A DNA stretch of 46,568 nt from Streptomyces sp. SID10853 (GTDB lineage: Bacteria; Actinomycetota; Actinomycetes; Streptomycetales; Streptomycetaceae). The notes beneath the pieces were generated by a model. It searched no databases, was not told where the DNA came from, and was given only the letters and a program-made list of their open reading frames with translations. Each line of letters starts with the position of its first letter. Within the stretch, counting starts at the first letter, position 1. The translations under genes and the position numbers were made by a program. Positions 1 to 7,377 of the stretch are shown here, piece after piece. Where the stretch lies: NCBI RefSeq assembly GCF_010548145.1, contig NZ_JAAGLN010000026.1:1-46568 (forward strand), read 5' to 3'.

Positions 1-66
1 GCGGGACCTGCCCGGCCGTCGCCCGGTGCGGGCGGCGGCCGGGGCGCGGTCGCCGCCGCGCGCCGT

Positions 67-1350
67 TCACCAGTTGCGGAGCGACTCGCGGAAGATCTGT
101 TCCGCCGCCTCGTTGGTCAACGGGCGTGGCACCACGCTCAGTTGACGGGACTGCTTCATCGTGCCCGAGACGAGTTCGCCGAGCTGGGCCTCGGAGTAGC
201 CGAAGGCGGTGATGCCGTTGGGCATGCCGATGTCGCGGAGGAGTTCGCGCAGTACCCGCGGCAGGGCTTCGGCCCCCTCGTCCGGGTCGACGGGCCGTCC
301 GCCGATCAGCTCGGCGGCCCGCAGATGGCGCTGCGGGTTCGACGGATAGGTGAAGCGGAACGCGGCCATGGCCGTGGAGGCGACGGCCTGGCCGTGCGGC
401 ACCATCGGCATCTCCGGGTAGCCCTGGGCGCGGTAGTTCTCGACGGCGCCGGCGATCGGGTAGGCGTTGGCGTGCGGGATGTGGGTGCCCGCGTTGCCGA
501 AGCCCATGCCGGTGACGGCGGAGGCGTACGCCATGCCGTAGCGGGCCGAGAGGTCGTTGCCGTTCATCACGGCCCGGCGCAGATGGGTGCCCACCATTTC
601 CATGGCCTTCTCGCACCACACGTCGCTGATCGGGTTGGCGCCGCAGAACGCGGCGCGTGCCTTGGCGCCGGGGAAGGCGGGCCGCGCGTCGAAGGAGAGC
701 GCGGTGTAGCTCTCGGCCGCGTGCGTCAGGACGTCCATGCCGCTGGCCGCGGTGACGGCCGCCGGTACGGTCATGCTGGTCAGCGGGTCGACGACGGCGA
801 GCGCCGGGCGCAGCCGCGGATGGCTGATACCCGCTTTGAGGCGCAGGTCCAGGAGGTCGACCACACAGATGGTGGTGGCTTCCGATCCGGTGCCGGATGT
901 GGTGGGCACTGCGACCAGGGGCTTCACCGGCAGCTCGGGGACCTTGCCGCCGCCGATGGGCGGGGCGATGTAGTCCATGAGCGTGCCGGGCTGGGTGGTG
1001 AGCAGGTTGACCGCCTTCGCGGTGTCCATGGCGGAGCCGCCGCCGACCGCTATGTAGCCGTCCCAGGAACCTGACCTGGCGAAGTCGACGGCTTCGCCGA
1101 TGCTCACGTCCGTCGGCTCGACGGCGACACCGTCGAAGATCCGTACGTCGAGGCCGGCGGCCTTCACCGCGTGGGCGACCCGGTCGGGGACGCCGGTCGC
1201 GGCGACACCCGGGTCGGTGATGATCAGGGCGTTGGTCACGCCGAGTGCCTGCAGGTCCTCGCCGATCTCGGCGATGGCGCCGAGCCCGAACTTCAGCGGG
1301 GGCGCGGCCCAGGTGAAGACGGACTCGGTGGGGTTCTCGAAGCTGGGCAT
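67..1350 (-). CDS. Iron-containing alcohol dehydrogenase, hydroxyacid-oxoacid transhydrogenase type
   Basis: A 427-residue group III (Fe-dependent) alcohol dehydrogenase, close in pattern to the family that oxidises 4-hydroxybutyrate using an oxoacid as acceptor. The NAD-binding motif GGGSAMD lies near residue 103 and the TTSGTGSE motif near 150. Metal ligands are visible as the D and H of GMDVLTH (about 206 and 210), a histidine in THIPHANAYPIAG (about 290) and the H of VPHGQ (about 319). Length is normal. An in-frame TTG lies just upstream, but the ATG at 1350 has AGGAGA four bases before it and is preferred. The gene is divergent from an IclR regulator, so induction by a small hydroxy or oxo acid is plausible. 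Other family members act as maleylacetate reductases or lactaldehyde dehydrogenases, so the exact substrate is inferred only. Confidence 0.88.
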   Translation of the reverse strand: MPSFENPTESVFTWAAPPLKFGLGAIAEIGEDLQALGVTNALIITDPGVAATGVPDRVAHAVKAAGLDVRIFDGVAVEPTDVSIGEAVDFARSGSWDGYIAVGGGSAMDTAKAVNLLTTQPGTLMDYIAPPIGGGKVPELPVKPLVAVPTTSGTGSEATTICVVDLLDLRLKAGISHPRLRPALAVVDPLTSMTVPAAVTAASGMDVLTHAAESYTALSFDARPAFPGAKARAAFCGANPISDVWCEKAMEMVGTHLRRAVMNGNDLSARYGMAYASAVTGMGFGNAGTHIPHANAYPIAGAVENYRAQGYPEMPMVPHGQAVASTAMAAFRFTYPSNPQRHLRAAELIGGRPVDPDEGAEALPRVLRELLRDIGMPNGITAFGYSEAQLGELVSGTMKQSRQLSVVPRPLTNEAAEQIFRESLRNW

Positions 1351-1646
1351 CAAGTCTCCTGGCTGGTGGGGGCGTTCCGGCGGGGTGCGGCGGGCCGCTG
1401 TCCGCCGGTGGATCCGGGGCCTGGGAAGAGTTTTGGAATGACATCCACATTGTGGAGTGCCGTCACGCTAGGACGTCTCCGCCCGGCCGGTCAATGCCCA
1501 TGACAGGAATCGGCTGCGATCCGGCACCTGCTCCGCACTGCGCCCACCGCGCCCGCCTGCCACGGCCGGGGCACCCGCCGCACCGCGCCCGCGGCACCGG
1601 TAGGCTGCACGGAAATCGTGGTCAGAGCCGAAAGGACCGACACCAG
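1351..1646. promoter_or_regulatory. Divergent intergenic region with palindromic operator candidate
   Basis: This 296-base gap separates the dehydrogenase (leftward) from the IclR regulator (rightward). It holds a perfect 13-base palindrome at 1444-1456, TCCACA-T-TGTGGA. Size and position suit an IclR-family operator that controls both genes. No convincing -10/-35 pair was identified. That the IclR protein binds here is inference from position and symmetry. Confidence 0.5.
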
Positions 1647-2495
1647 GTGGCTGCCGGCACTCCCCCCGGACGACGGGACCCGGCCGAACGGTCGGCCAAG
1701 ACGACTGACGCGCGCGCGGGCACCCAGGCCATCGACCGGGCGATGGCCGTCCTGCGGCTGCTCATCGAGGCGGACGGCGACGTCCAGGTCACGGAGATCA
1801 TCCAGCGCCTCGGACTGACCCCCGGCACCGCCCACCGGGTGGTGGGTGCGCTGGCCGCCGAGGGGTTCCTCAGCCGCAATCCCGTGACGGACGGTTACTA
1901 CCTGGGCAGCACGGCCATCCTGCTGGGGCAAGCCGCCCAGCGCGCCCTCGGCACCGACCGGGCCCTCCCCCTCCTGCGGCAGCTCAACGCCGAGACCAAC
2001 GAGTCGGTGAACCTCGCGGTGCGGGACGGCGAGGAGTCCGTCGTCGTGATGCGTGTCCCCTCACCGCTGCCGCTCCGCTTCGAGCAGCACCCGGGCGCCC
2101 ACTTCCCCCTGTACTCCACCGCGTCGGGCAAGGCGCTGATGAGCTTCGCGGAGAACCCGGGCGAGTATCTCGCCTCGCTCCCTCCCGAACTGCGCGCCGT
2201 CACACCGCACACCATCGGGACCCCGGAGCGGTTCGCCGATGAACTGGAGCGGACCCGTGAGCGCGGGTACAGCATCGACAACGAGGAGAACGTCGAGGGC
2301 GTACGCTGCATCGGCGCCCCGGTGCTGGACGCCCAAGGCTTCGCGCACGCCGCCGTGGTGGTCCAGGTGCCTTCGGTCCGGCTGCCGGACTCCCGGATCC
2401 GTGAACTGGCCCCGCGCGTCGTGGAGATCGCCGCCGAGGTGGCCCGGGTCGTCCCGTCCGACCGCACCATGCGGCCCACCCGGGGCACGTACTGA
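1647..2495 (+). CDS. IclR-family transcriptional regulator
   Basis: A 282-residue IclR-type regulator. The N-terminal winged helix-turn-helix spans about residues 30-90, with the recognition region near VTEIIQRLGLTPGTAHRVV. The rest is the IclR effector-binding domain, with the characteristic GVRCIGAPVLD segment near residue 216. The reading frame is open further upstream, but the GTG at 1647 has AAAGGA about ten bases before it and gives the usual family length. The gene is divergent from the iron alcohol dehydrogenase and is probably its repressor or activator, as well as controlling itself. IclR proteins usually sense small carboxylic acids; the ligand cannot be read from the sequence. Confidence 0.92.
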   Translation: MAAGTPPGRRDPAERSAKTTDARAGTQAIDRAMAVLRLLIEADGDVQVTEIIQRLGLTPGTAHRVVGALAAEGFLSRNPVTDGYYLGSTAILLGQAAQRALGTDRALPLLRQLNAETNESVNLAVRDGEESVVVMRVPSPLPLRFEQHPGAHFPLYSTASGKALMSFAENPGEYLASLPPELRAVTPHTIGTPERFADELERTRERGYSIDNEENVEGVRCIGAPVLDAQGFAHAAVVVQVPSVRLPDSRIRELAPRVVEIAAEVARVVPSDRTMRPTRGTY

Positions 2496-2621
2496 GTCCG
2501 GCCCAGGACCGCCCCGTGCAACCTCGTCGCAACGTTGCCCGGAGTTGACTGGGCCGGGCCCGGCCGGGCCCCGAGCCGGCCGGGCGGCAATCACTGGCCG
2601 AGTGACAACCGGGAGAGTGCG

Positions 2622-2972
2622 ATGTCCGACGCCCCGCGAGTGGAGTTCACCCCCGCCGCCGCCGATCTGATCCGTCAACTGACCACCGCCCACGGCCCGC
2701 TGATGTTCCATCAGTCCGGCGGCTGCTGCGACGGCAGCGCCCCCATGTGCTACCAGGCCGGGGAGTTCCGCACCGGAGGCTCGGACGTCCTCCTCGCGTC
2801 ACTCGTCGTGGACGGCGTGGCCGGACCTGTCCCGTTCTGGATCTCGGCGAGCCAGCAGGAGGTGTGGGCACACACCCGGCTGGTGCTCGACGTCGTGGAG
2901 GGACGCGGCAGCGGCTTCTCACTGGAGGCCCCGGAAGGCGTCAGGTTCCTGATCAGGTCCCGGCTGCTCTGA
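2622..2972 (+). CDS. DUF779 domain protein
   Basis: A 116-residue DUF779 protein. The family signature is a Cys-rich segment, here SGGCCDGSAPMC at about residues 35-46, followed by a compact beta-rich region ending EAPEGVRFLIRS. The start at 2622 follows GGGAGA. In many actinomycetes DUF779 genes lie beside acetaldehyde or other aldehyde dehydrogenases and their molecular role is unsettled. Here no aldehyde dehydrogenase is adjacent, only the alcohol dehydrogenase and its regulator upstream. A metal- or thiol-linked role is suggested by the cysteines but is not shown. Confidence 0.85.
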   Translation: MSDAPRVEFTPAAADLIRQLTTAHGPLMFHQSGGCCDGSAPMCYQAGEFRTGGSDVLLASLVVDGVAGPVPFWISASQQEVWAHTRLVLDVVEGRGSGFSLEAPEGVRFLIRSRLL

Positions 2973-3060
2973 GGGGCGCACCCGGTCCGCGCATCCGGTC
3001 CGCGTTCCCGGTCGCCCCGGCCCCGGCCCCGGCCCCGGCCCCGGTCGTATGCTGCCGGTC

Positions 3061-3576
3061 ATGATGACGTTGGAGCGGCTGCGGGCCGGGCATGCGGAGG
3101 CCCTGCTGGCCTTCGAACGGGAGAACCGGGCGTACTTCACACGGTTCATATCGGACCGCGGGGACGCGTACTTCGCCGGCTTCGCCGACGAGCTGCGCGA
3201 CCGGCTCGCCGAACAGGACGCCGGGGTGTGCCACTTCCATGTCGTCGTGGACGACGACGGCGAACTGGCCGGCCGCGTCAATCTCGTGGACGTCACGGAC
3301 GGGACAGCCGTACTCGGCTACCGGATCGGCGAGCGCGCCGCGGGCCGCGGTACGGCGACGGCCGCCGTCGAAGAGGTGTGCCGCCTCGCTGCCGGTGCGT
3401 ACGGGCTCTCCGCGCTCACCGCGGTCGTCACCCTCGACAATCCGGCGTCGGCGGCCGTGCTCCGGCACAACGGGTTCAGCGCGGTGGCGGACGCCAGAAT
3501 CGGTGAACGCCCCGCCATCCGCTACCTGCGCCGCCTCACACCGGGCGGGGCCCAGGGGACAGCAGTCAGGGCTTGA
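3061..3576 (+). CDS. GNAT family N-acetyltransferase
   Basis: A 171-residue RimJ/RimL-like GNAT protein that would transfer acetyl from acetyl-CoA to an amine. The acetyl-CoA loop is seen as GYRIGERAAGRGTAT at about residues 87-101, followed by the LDNPASAAVLRHNGF segment of the family. Start choice is uncertain. ATG at 3061 or 3064 gives the usual MTLERL beginning and ATG at 3049 is also in frame. None has a clear Shine-Dalgarno, and the sequence just upstream is a run of GCCCCG hexamers (3014-3044). The 3' end overlaps the convergent small membrane protein gene by 11 bases. The substrate is unknown. Confidence 0.85.
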   Translation: MMTLERLRAGHAEALLAFERENRAYFTRFISDRGDAYFAGFADELRDRLAEQDAGVCHFHVVVDDDGELAGRVNLVDVTDGTAVLGYRIGERAAGRGTATAAVEEVCRLAAGAYGLSALTAVVTLDNPASAAVLRHNGFSAVADARIGERPAIRYLRRLTPGGAQGTAVRA

Positions 3577-3760
3577 TGTTCGCGACCATGTCCGCGGTGC
3601 CCGTGACACCTTGCTGGATGGTCGGGGCGAGGCTGGTGCTGGCCAGCGTGAAGCCGAGAAGAGCGCAGACGATCGCATGCGAGAGCTTGAGTCCGCCGCC
3701 GCGAAGGAAGATCGCCGCGAGGACCACGAGCAGCAGCACAAGTGAGATCGAAATGGCCAT
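3566..3760 (-). CDS. Small two-helix membrane protein
   Basis: A 64-residue hydrophobic protein. Residues about 4-19 form a first membrane segment and about 28-47 a second, joined by a short basic turn (LRGGGLK), with a polar C-terminal tail. The start ATG at 3760 is preceded by an exceptionally strong Shine-Dalgarno, GGAGGAGGA. Similar short membrane proteins occur in actinomycetes, sometimes near conjugation or translocase genes, but I cannot assign a function. The ribosome-binding site is buried in one arm of a 14-bp perfect inverted repeat (separate entry), which suggests translational control. The gene ends inside the convergent acetyltransferase gene. Confidence 0.75.
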   Translation of the reverse strand: MAISISLVLLLVVLAAIFLRGGGLKLSHAIVCALLGFTLASTSLAPTIQQGVTGTADMVANIKP

Positions 3761-3767
3761 GGTCGTC

Positions 3768-3819
3768 CTCCTCCGCCACACCGGGTATGCGGCATTCGGC
3801 CGTAAGTGTGGCGGAGGAG
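3768..3819 (-). promoter_or_regulatory. RBS-sequestering hairpin upstream of the small membrane protein
   Basis: Bases 3768-3781 (CTCCTCCGCCACAC) and 3806-3819 (GTGTGGCGGAGGAG) form a perfect 14-bp inverted repeat with a 24-base loop. In the leftward transcript the 3' arm is exactly the GGAGGAG Shine-Dalgarno of the gene starting at 3760. If folded, the stem would hide the ribosome-binding site. There is no U-tract, so this is not a standard terminator. Function is inference from geometry. Confidence 0.6.
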
Positions 3820-3887
3820 ACCCCGGTTTCGGGCGTAAGACCTGTACGCCGTACGGGTGTTGACTCGCTGTAATGGTCGGGCTTCCG

Positions 3888-4979
3888 CTACTCGGGCCCC
3901 GGCAGGTCGACCAGGAGCGCCAGCGCCTCCCGGTGCGCCCCCGCCGAACCGAAGGCCACCGCATCGGACTTGGCACGCTTGAGGTAGAGATGCGCGGGGT
4001 GCTCCCACGTCATCCCGATACCGCCGTGCAGTTGGATGCACTCCTCGGCGGCGTGCACGGCGACGCGGCTGCAGTACGCCTGTGCGACCGAGACGGCGAG
4101 GGCCTTCTCGGAGCTGCCGGTGGCGAGCGCGTCGGCCGCGTTACGGGCCGCGGCACGGGCCGAGACGATCTCCAGCCAGAGCTGTGCCATCCGGTGCTTG
4201 AGCGCCTGGAATCCGCCGACGGGCCGGTTGAACTGATGGCGTTCACGCGTGTACCGGACGGTCTCCTCCAGACACCATTCGGCGAGCCCCAGCTGTTCCG
4301 ACGCGAGCAGCCCGGCCCCGGCGAGCAGCCCCAGATCCAGCGCGGCCCGTGCGTCCTGCGCACCGGCGAGCAGAGTGCCCTGCGCCCCGTCGAGGGTGAC
4401 GGCGGCCAGCGGGCGGGTGAGGTCGAGCGGGACCAGCGGCTCCACGGTGACTCCGGGGTCCCTGGCGCCGACCGCGTACAGCCCGTCCTCGGTGGGGACG
4501 AGCAGCACCTGAGCCGCCGCCGCGTCGGCGACCCCGCTCACCGTGCCGGACAGGCCGGGGAGCAGGGGTACGGAGCCCGGTTCGGTGGTCAGCGGCACGG
4601 CGAGGACCGCGACACACTCCCCCGAGGCGAGCGTGGCCAGCAGTTCGGCGGCCGCCTCATTGCGCGCCCCCAGCCCGCCGAGCACCTCGGTCGCCACCAC
4701 CGAGCTGGTCAGATACGGCGCCGGGGCGACGCTGCGCCCCAGCTCCTCGAGCACCACCGCCGCCTCCCGGTGCGTGGCGCCCTGGCCGCCGAGCTTCTCG
4801 GGTACGAGCAGTCCCGCCAGCCCCATGTCCGAGGCCAGGGCGGGCCACAGCCGCAGGTCGCCGGGGGTGCCGGCCTCCACCGCGGCCAGCAGCTCCGGTG
4901 CGCCGCAGCGGTCGGTGAGCAGCGAGCGGACGGCGGAGCGCAGGTCGTCCTCGGTCCCGGAGTACAGGAGGTCGGTCAT
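3888..4979 (-). CDS. Acyl-CoA dehydrogenase family protein, beta-like subunit
   Basis: A 363-residue FAD-dependent acyl-CoA dehydrogenase homologue, last gene of a three-gene leftward operon. The C-terminal four-helix FAD domain is clear, with RYTRERHQFNRPVGGFQALKHRMAQ split around the family Arg/Gln contacts (about residues 237-258) and QLHGGIGMTWEHP near 316-328. The middle of the protein is more divergent than in classical members. Paired genes of this kind in actinomycetes often encode alpha2beta2 dehydrogenases for steroid side chains or unusual acyl-CoAs, in which only one subunit carries the catalytic glutamate. This shorter partner is probably the accessory type. Its ATG overlaps the stop of the preceding dehydrogenase (ATGA at 4976-4979), so the two are translationally coupled. 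Substrate not determinable. Confidence 0.88.
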   Translation of the reverse strand: MTDLLYSGTEDDLRSAVRSLLTDRCGAPELLAAVEAGTPGDLRLWPALASDMGLAGLLVPEKLGGQGATHREAAVVLEELGRSVAPAPYLTSSVVATEVLGGLGARNEAAAELLATLASGECVAVLAVPLTTEPGSVPLLPGLSGTVSGVADAAAAQVLLVPTEDGLYAVGARDPGVTVEPLVPLDLTRPLAAVTLDGAQGTLLAGAQDARAALDLGLLAGAGLLASEQLGLAEWCLEETVRYTRERHQFNRPVGGFQALKHRMAQLWLEIVSARAAARNAADALATGSSEKALAVSVAQAYCSRVAVHAAEECIQLHGGIGMTWEHPAHLYLKRAKSDAVAFGSAGAHREALALLVDLPGPE

Positions 4980-6193
4980 CGGGCCAGGTCCTTCCAGGCG
5001 GCGTCCTTGTCGTTGCGCGGCTCCGAAGGCAGCCCGAGCACCCGCTCGGCGACGATGTTGAGCAGCACCTCGCTGGTGCCTCCCTCGATGGAGTTCCCCT
5101 TGGAGCGCAAGTAGCGGTAACCGGCGTCGCGGCCGGTGAAGTCGACCAGTTCGGGGCGGCGCATGGTCCAGTCCCCGTACAACAGCCCCTCCTCAGCGAG
5201 GAGTTCGACTTCGAGACCGCTGATCTCCTGGTTGAGGCGGGCGAAGGTCAGCTTCATCCCTGAGCCCTCGGGACCCGGGTGTCCTGCGACGAGCTGCTGG
5301 CGCAGCCGTTCCCCGGTGAGGCGGGCGACCTCGGCCTCCACCCAGAGGGAGAGGAGGCGCTGGTGCAGGTCGTGCGTGCGCAGTCCGGGGCGCTCGCGCC
5401 AGGTCCTGACGACGGGGCCGATCATGCCGCCCTCGCGCGGGAGACGGGAGCCGCCGATGGAGACCCGCTCGTTCATGAGGGTGGTCTGGGCGACCTTCCA
5501 GCCGTCGCCCACCGGACCGAGCCGGTGCGCGTCGGGGATGCGTACATCCGTCAGGAACACCTCGTTGAACTCGGCCTCGCCGGTGATCTGGCGCAGTGGC
5601 CGCACCTCGACGCCCGGGTCGGTCATGTCGCAGACGAAGTAGGTGATCCCCCGGTGCTTGGGCACGTCGGGGTCGGTACGCGCGATGAGGATGGCCCAGC
5701 GGGCCAGATGGGCGCTGGACGTCCAGACCTTCTGCCCGGTGACGATCCAGTCATCGCCGTCGCGCACCGCGCGGGTCGCCAGCGCGGCGAGGTCGGATCC
5801 GGCGCCGGGTTCGCTGAAGAGCTGGCACCACACCTCGTCCCCGACCCAGAGGGGGCGCAGGAAGCGGCGCTTCTGCTCGTCCGTGCCGTAGCGCAGGATC
5901 GTCGGCGCTGCCATACCGAGGCCGATGCCGATCCGGCGCGGGTCGTTGTCGGGCGCCCCGGCGGCCTCCAGCTCGGCGTCCACGACGGGCTGCAGCGAGC
6001 GCGGTACGCCGAGGCCGCCGAGGCCGGCCGGGTAGTGCACCCAGGCGAGCCCGGCGTCGAACCGGGCGCGCAGGAAGTCGGTGCGGGCGGTGGACTCCGG
6101 CGGGTGCGCCGCGAGCAGTTCGCGGGTGCGCGCCCGCAGCGCCTCGGCGTCGAGCTGTGGTGCGGTGTCCGGGGGTGTGCTGTTCCCGGTCAT
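4976..6193 (-). CDS. Acyl-CoA dehydrogenase
   Basis: A 405-residue acyl-CoA dehydrogenase. The N-terminal helical domain includes WVHYPAGLGGLGVPRSLQP. The flavin-binding beta domain has WCQLFSEPGAGSDLAALATRA and VTGQKVWTSSAHLARW, both hallmark FAD/substrate-loop motifs. The C-terminal domain ends EGGTSEVLLNIVAERVLGLP. Length is typical. The start ATG at 6193 overlaps the stop of the upstream quinone reductase by four bases, and its own stop overlaps the next dehydrogenase start. With the partner dehydrogenase it likely forms a heteromeric enzyme that desaturates a CoA thioester, passing electrons to electron-transfer flavoprotein. The frame stays open far upstream, but only the 6193 start fits the family. 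Confidence 0.93.
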   Translation of the reverse strand: MTGNSTPPDTAPQLDAEALRARTRELLAAHPPESTARTDFLRARFDAGLAWVHYPAGLGGLGVPRSLQPVVDAELEAAGAPDNDPRRIGIGLGMAAPTILRYGTDEQKRRFLRPLWVGDEVWCQLFSEPGAGSDLAALATRAVRDGDDWIVTGQKVWTSSAHLARWAILIARTDPDVPKHRGITYFVCDMTDPGVEVRPLRQITGEAEFNEVFLTDVRIPDAHRLGPVGDGWKVAQTTLMNERVSIGGSRLPREGGMIGPVVRTWRERPGLRTHDLHQRLLSLWVEAEVARLTGERLRQQLVAGHPGPEGSGMKLTFARLNQEISGLEVELLAEEGLLYGDWTMRRPELVDFTGRDAGYRYLRSKGNSIEGGTSEVLLNIVAERVLGLPSEPRNDKDAAWKDLAR

Positions 6194-7158
6194 CGGGCGG
6201 CCCCTTCCGGGACGATCACGACGCGGCCGGTGGTGATGCCGTCGGCGACCCGCTGGACCGCGGCCGCCGCGTCCTTGAGCGCGACGCGCTCGGAGACCAG
6301 CGGTTTGACGGTGCCGTCGGCGGCCAGCGCGGTCAGCTCCGCATGGCAGCGGCCGATCGACGCGGGGTCCTTCTGCGCGTACAGGCCCCAGTGCAGGCCC
6401 ATGATCGTGTAGTTCTTCACCAGTGCGTGGTTGAGGGCGGCGGTCGGGATGACGCCGCTGGCGAACCCGACGACGACGATCCGGCCCTCGAAGGCCACGC
6501 ACTTGACGGACTTGGCGTACGCGTCGCCGCCGACCGGGTCGTAGACGACGTCCGCGCCCTTGCCGCCGGTGAACTCCTTGACCTTGGCGATGAGGTCGTC
6601 GGCGCGGCGGTCGATGACCAGATCGCACCCCAGCTCTTCGGCGATACGGGCCTTCTCCGGGCCGCCGACCACCCCGATGACCCGGGCTCCGGCCGCCTTG
6701 CCCAGCTGCACGGCGGCGCTGCCGACGCCGCCCGCCGCCGCGTGCACCAGAAGCGTCTCGCCGCTCCGCAGATGTGCCCGGCGGTGCAGGCCGAACCAGC
6801 CTGTCTGGTAGCCGATGTGCAGGGCTGCCGCCTCGGCGTCGTCCAGCGCGGGAGGTGCCGGGAGTACGGCGGCCTCGTCGACGACGACGTACTCGGCGAA
6901 ACCGCCGTGCGGGAGTGCCGGGTTGGCGATCACCCTGCGTCCGTCGGGGGTCTCGCCGCAGATCTCCACGCCCGGCGTGAAGGGCAGTGGCGGGCGCACC
7001 TGGTACTGGCCCCGGCAGAGCAGCGCATCGGGGAAGTTGATGTTGGCGGCCAGGACCTTCAGCTTGAGCTGTCCCGGGCCTGCCTGCGGCTCCGCCACCT
7101 CGTCGAGGCGCATGACCGCGCCGGGCTCGCCGTTCTCGTGCACTTGCCATGCCTGCAT
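6190..7158 (-). CDS. NADPH:quinone reductase / zinc-type alcohol dehydrogenase superfamily
   Basis: A 322-residue medium-chain reductase of the zinc-independent quinone reductase group. The GroES-like N-terminal half includes NFPDALLCRGQYQVRPPLPFTPG. The Rossmann half has VHAAAGGVGSAAVQLGKAAGA (about 135-155), the NADPH-binding AAGGVG motif of this group. The structural zinc cysteines are absent, as expected. The ATG at 7158 follows GGAGG with six-base spacing. It is the first gene of the coupled operon with two acyl-CoA dehydrogenases, so it may reduce an enoyl-CoA-like or quinone substrate in the same pathway. A promoter with a palindrome lies just upstream. Confidence 0.9.
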   Translation of the reverse strand: MQAWQVHENGEPGAVMRLDEVAEPQAGPGQLKLKVLAANINFPDALLCRGQYQVRPPLPFTPGVEICGETPDGRRVIANPALPHGGFAEYVVVDEAAVLPAPPALDDAEAAALHIGYQTGWFGLHRRAHLRSGETLLVHAAAGGVGSAAVQLGKAAGARVIGVVGGPEKARIAEELGCDLVIDRRADDLIAKVKEFTGGKGADVVYDPVGGDAYAKSVKCVAFEGRIVVVGFASGVIPTAALNHALVKNYTIMGLHWGLYAQKDPASIGRCHAELTALAADGTVKPLVSERVALKDAAAAVQRVADGITTGRVVIVPEGAAR

Positions 7159-7197
7159 CGGGGGCCTCCATCAGCTGGGCTGTACTGCGCTCAGCGC

Positions 7198-7227
7198 ATA
7201 CTAAGCGGTCGCTTGCCGCGCTGTGAA
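7198..7227 (-). promoter_or_regulatory. Promoter and palindromic operator of the acyl-CoA dehydrogenase operon
   Basis: On the minus strand, TTCACA (7222-7227) and TAGTAT (7198-7203) are separated by 18 bases and resemble -35 and -10 boxes of a housekeeping promoter about 40 bases before the quinone reductase start. The spacer contains the inverted repeat AAGCG-GT-CGCTT (7203-7214 on the plus strand), which overlaps the -10 box. A TetR-type repressor at such a site is common for fatty-acid and steroid catabolic operons. The identity of the binding protein is inference. Confidence 0.55.
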
Positions 7228-7242
7228 CCGTCCCCGCCGACC

Positions 7243-7356
7243 GGTTCCGCACCGCCGGATCTCTCCTCCCGTACCCCGGGATCTCTCCTCCCGTACCCCC
7301 GGGGCTCCGCTTCCGCACCCCCGGATCTCTGCTTCCGCACCCCCCGGGGGCTCCGC
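7243..7356. repeat. Degenerate 22-23 bp tandem repeat between operons
   Basis: About four and a half imperfect copies of a 22-23 base unit run through this stretch, with cores such as GGATCTCTCCTCCCGTACCC and GGGGCTCCGCTTCCGCACCC. The array occupies most of the gap between the end of the symporter gene and the promoter of the leftward operon. No open frame of interest runs through it. Function unknown. Confidence 0.6.
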
Positions 7357-7377
7357 TGCGGGCCGGGGCGGCGCCGG

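Noticed and set aside
1..66. GC-rich stretch at the left edge
   Set aside because: Contains possible GGCGGC/GCCGCC pairing but is too short and cut by the window to interpret.
3014..3044. (GCCCCG)5 repeat before the acetyltransferase
   Set aside because: Short simple repeat expected in such GC-rich sequence; no regulatory geometry apart from obscuring the start choice.
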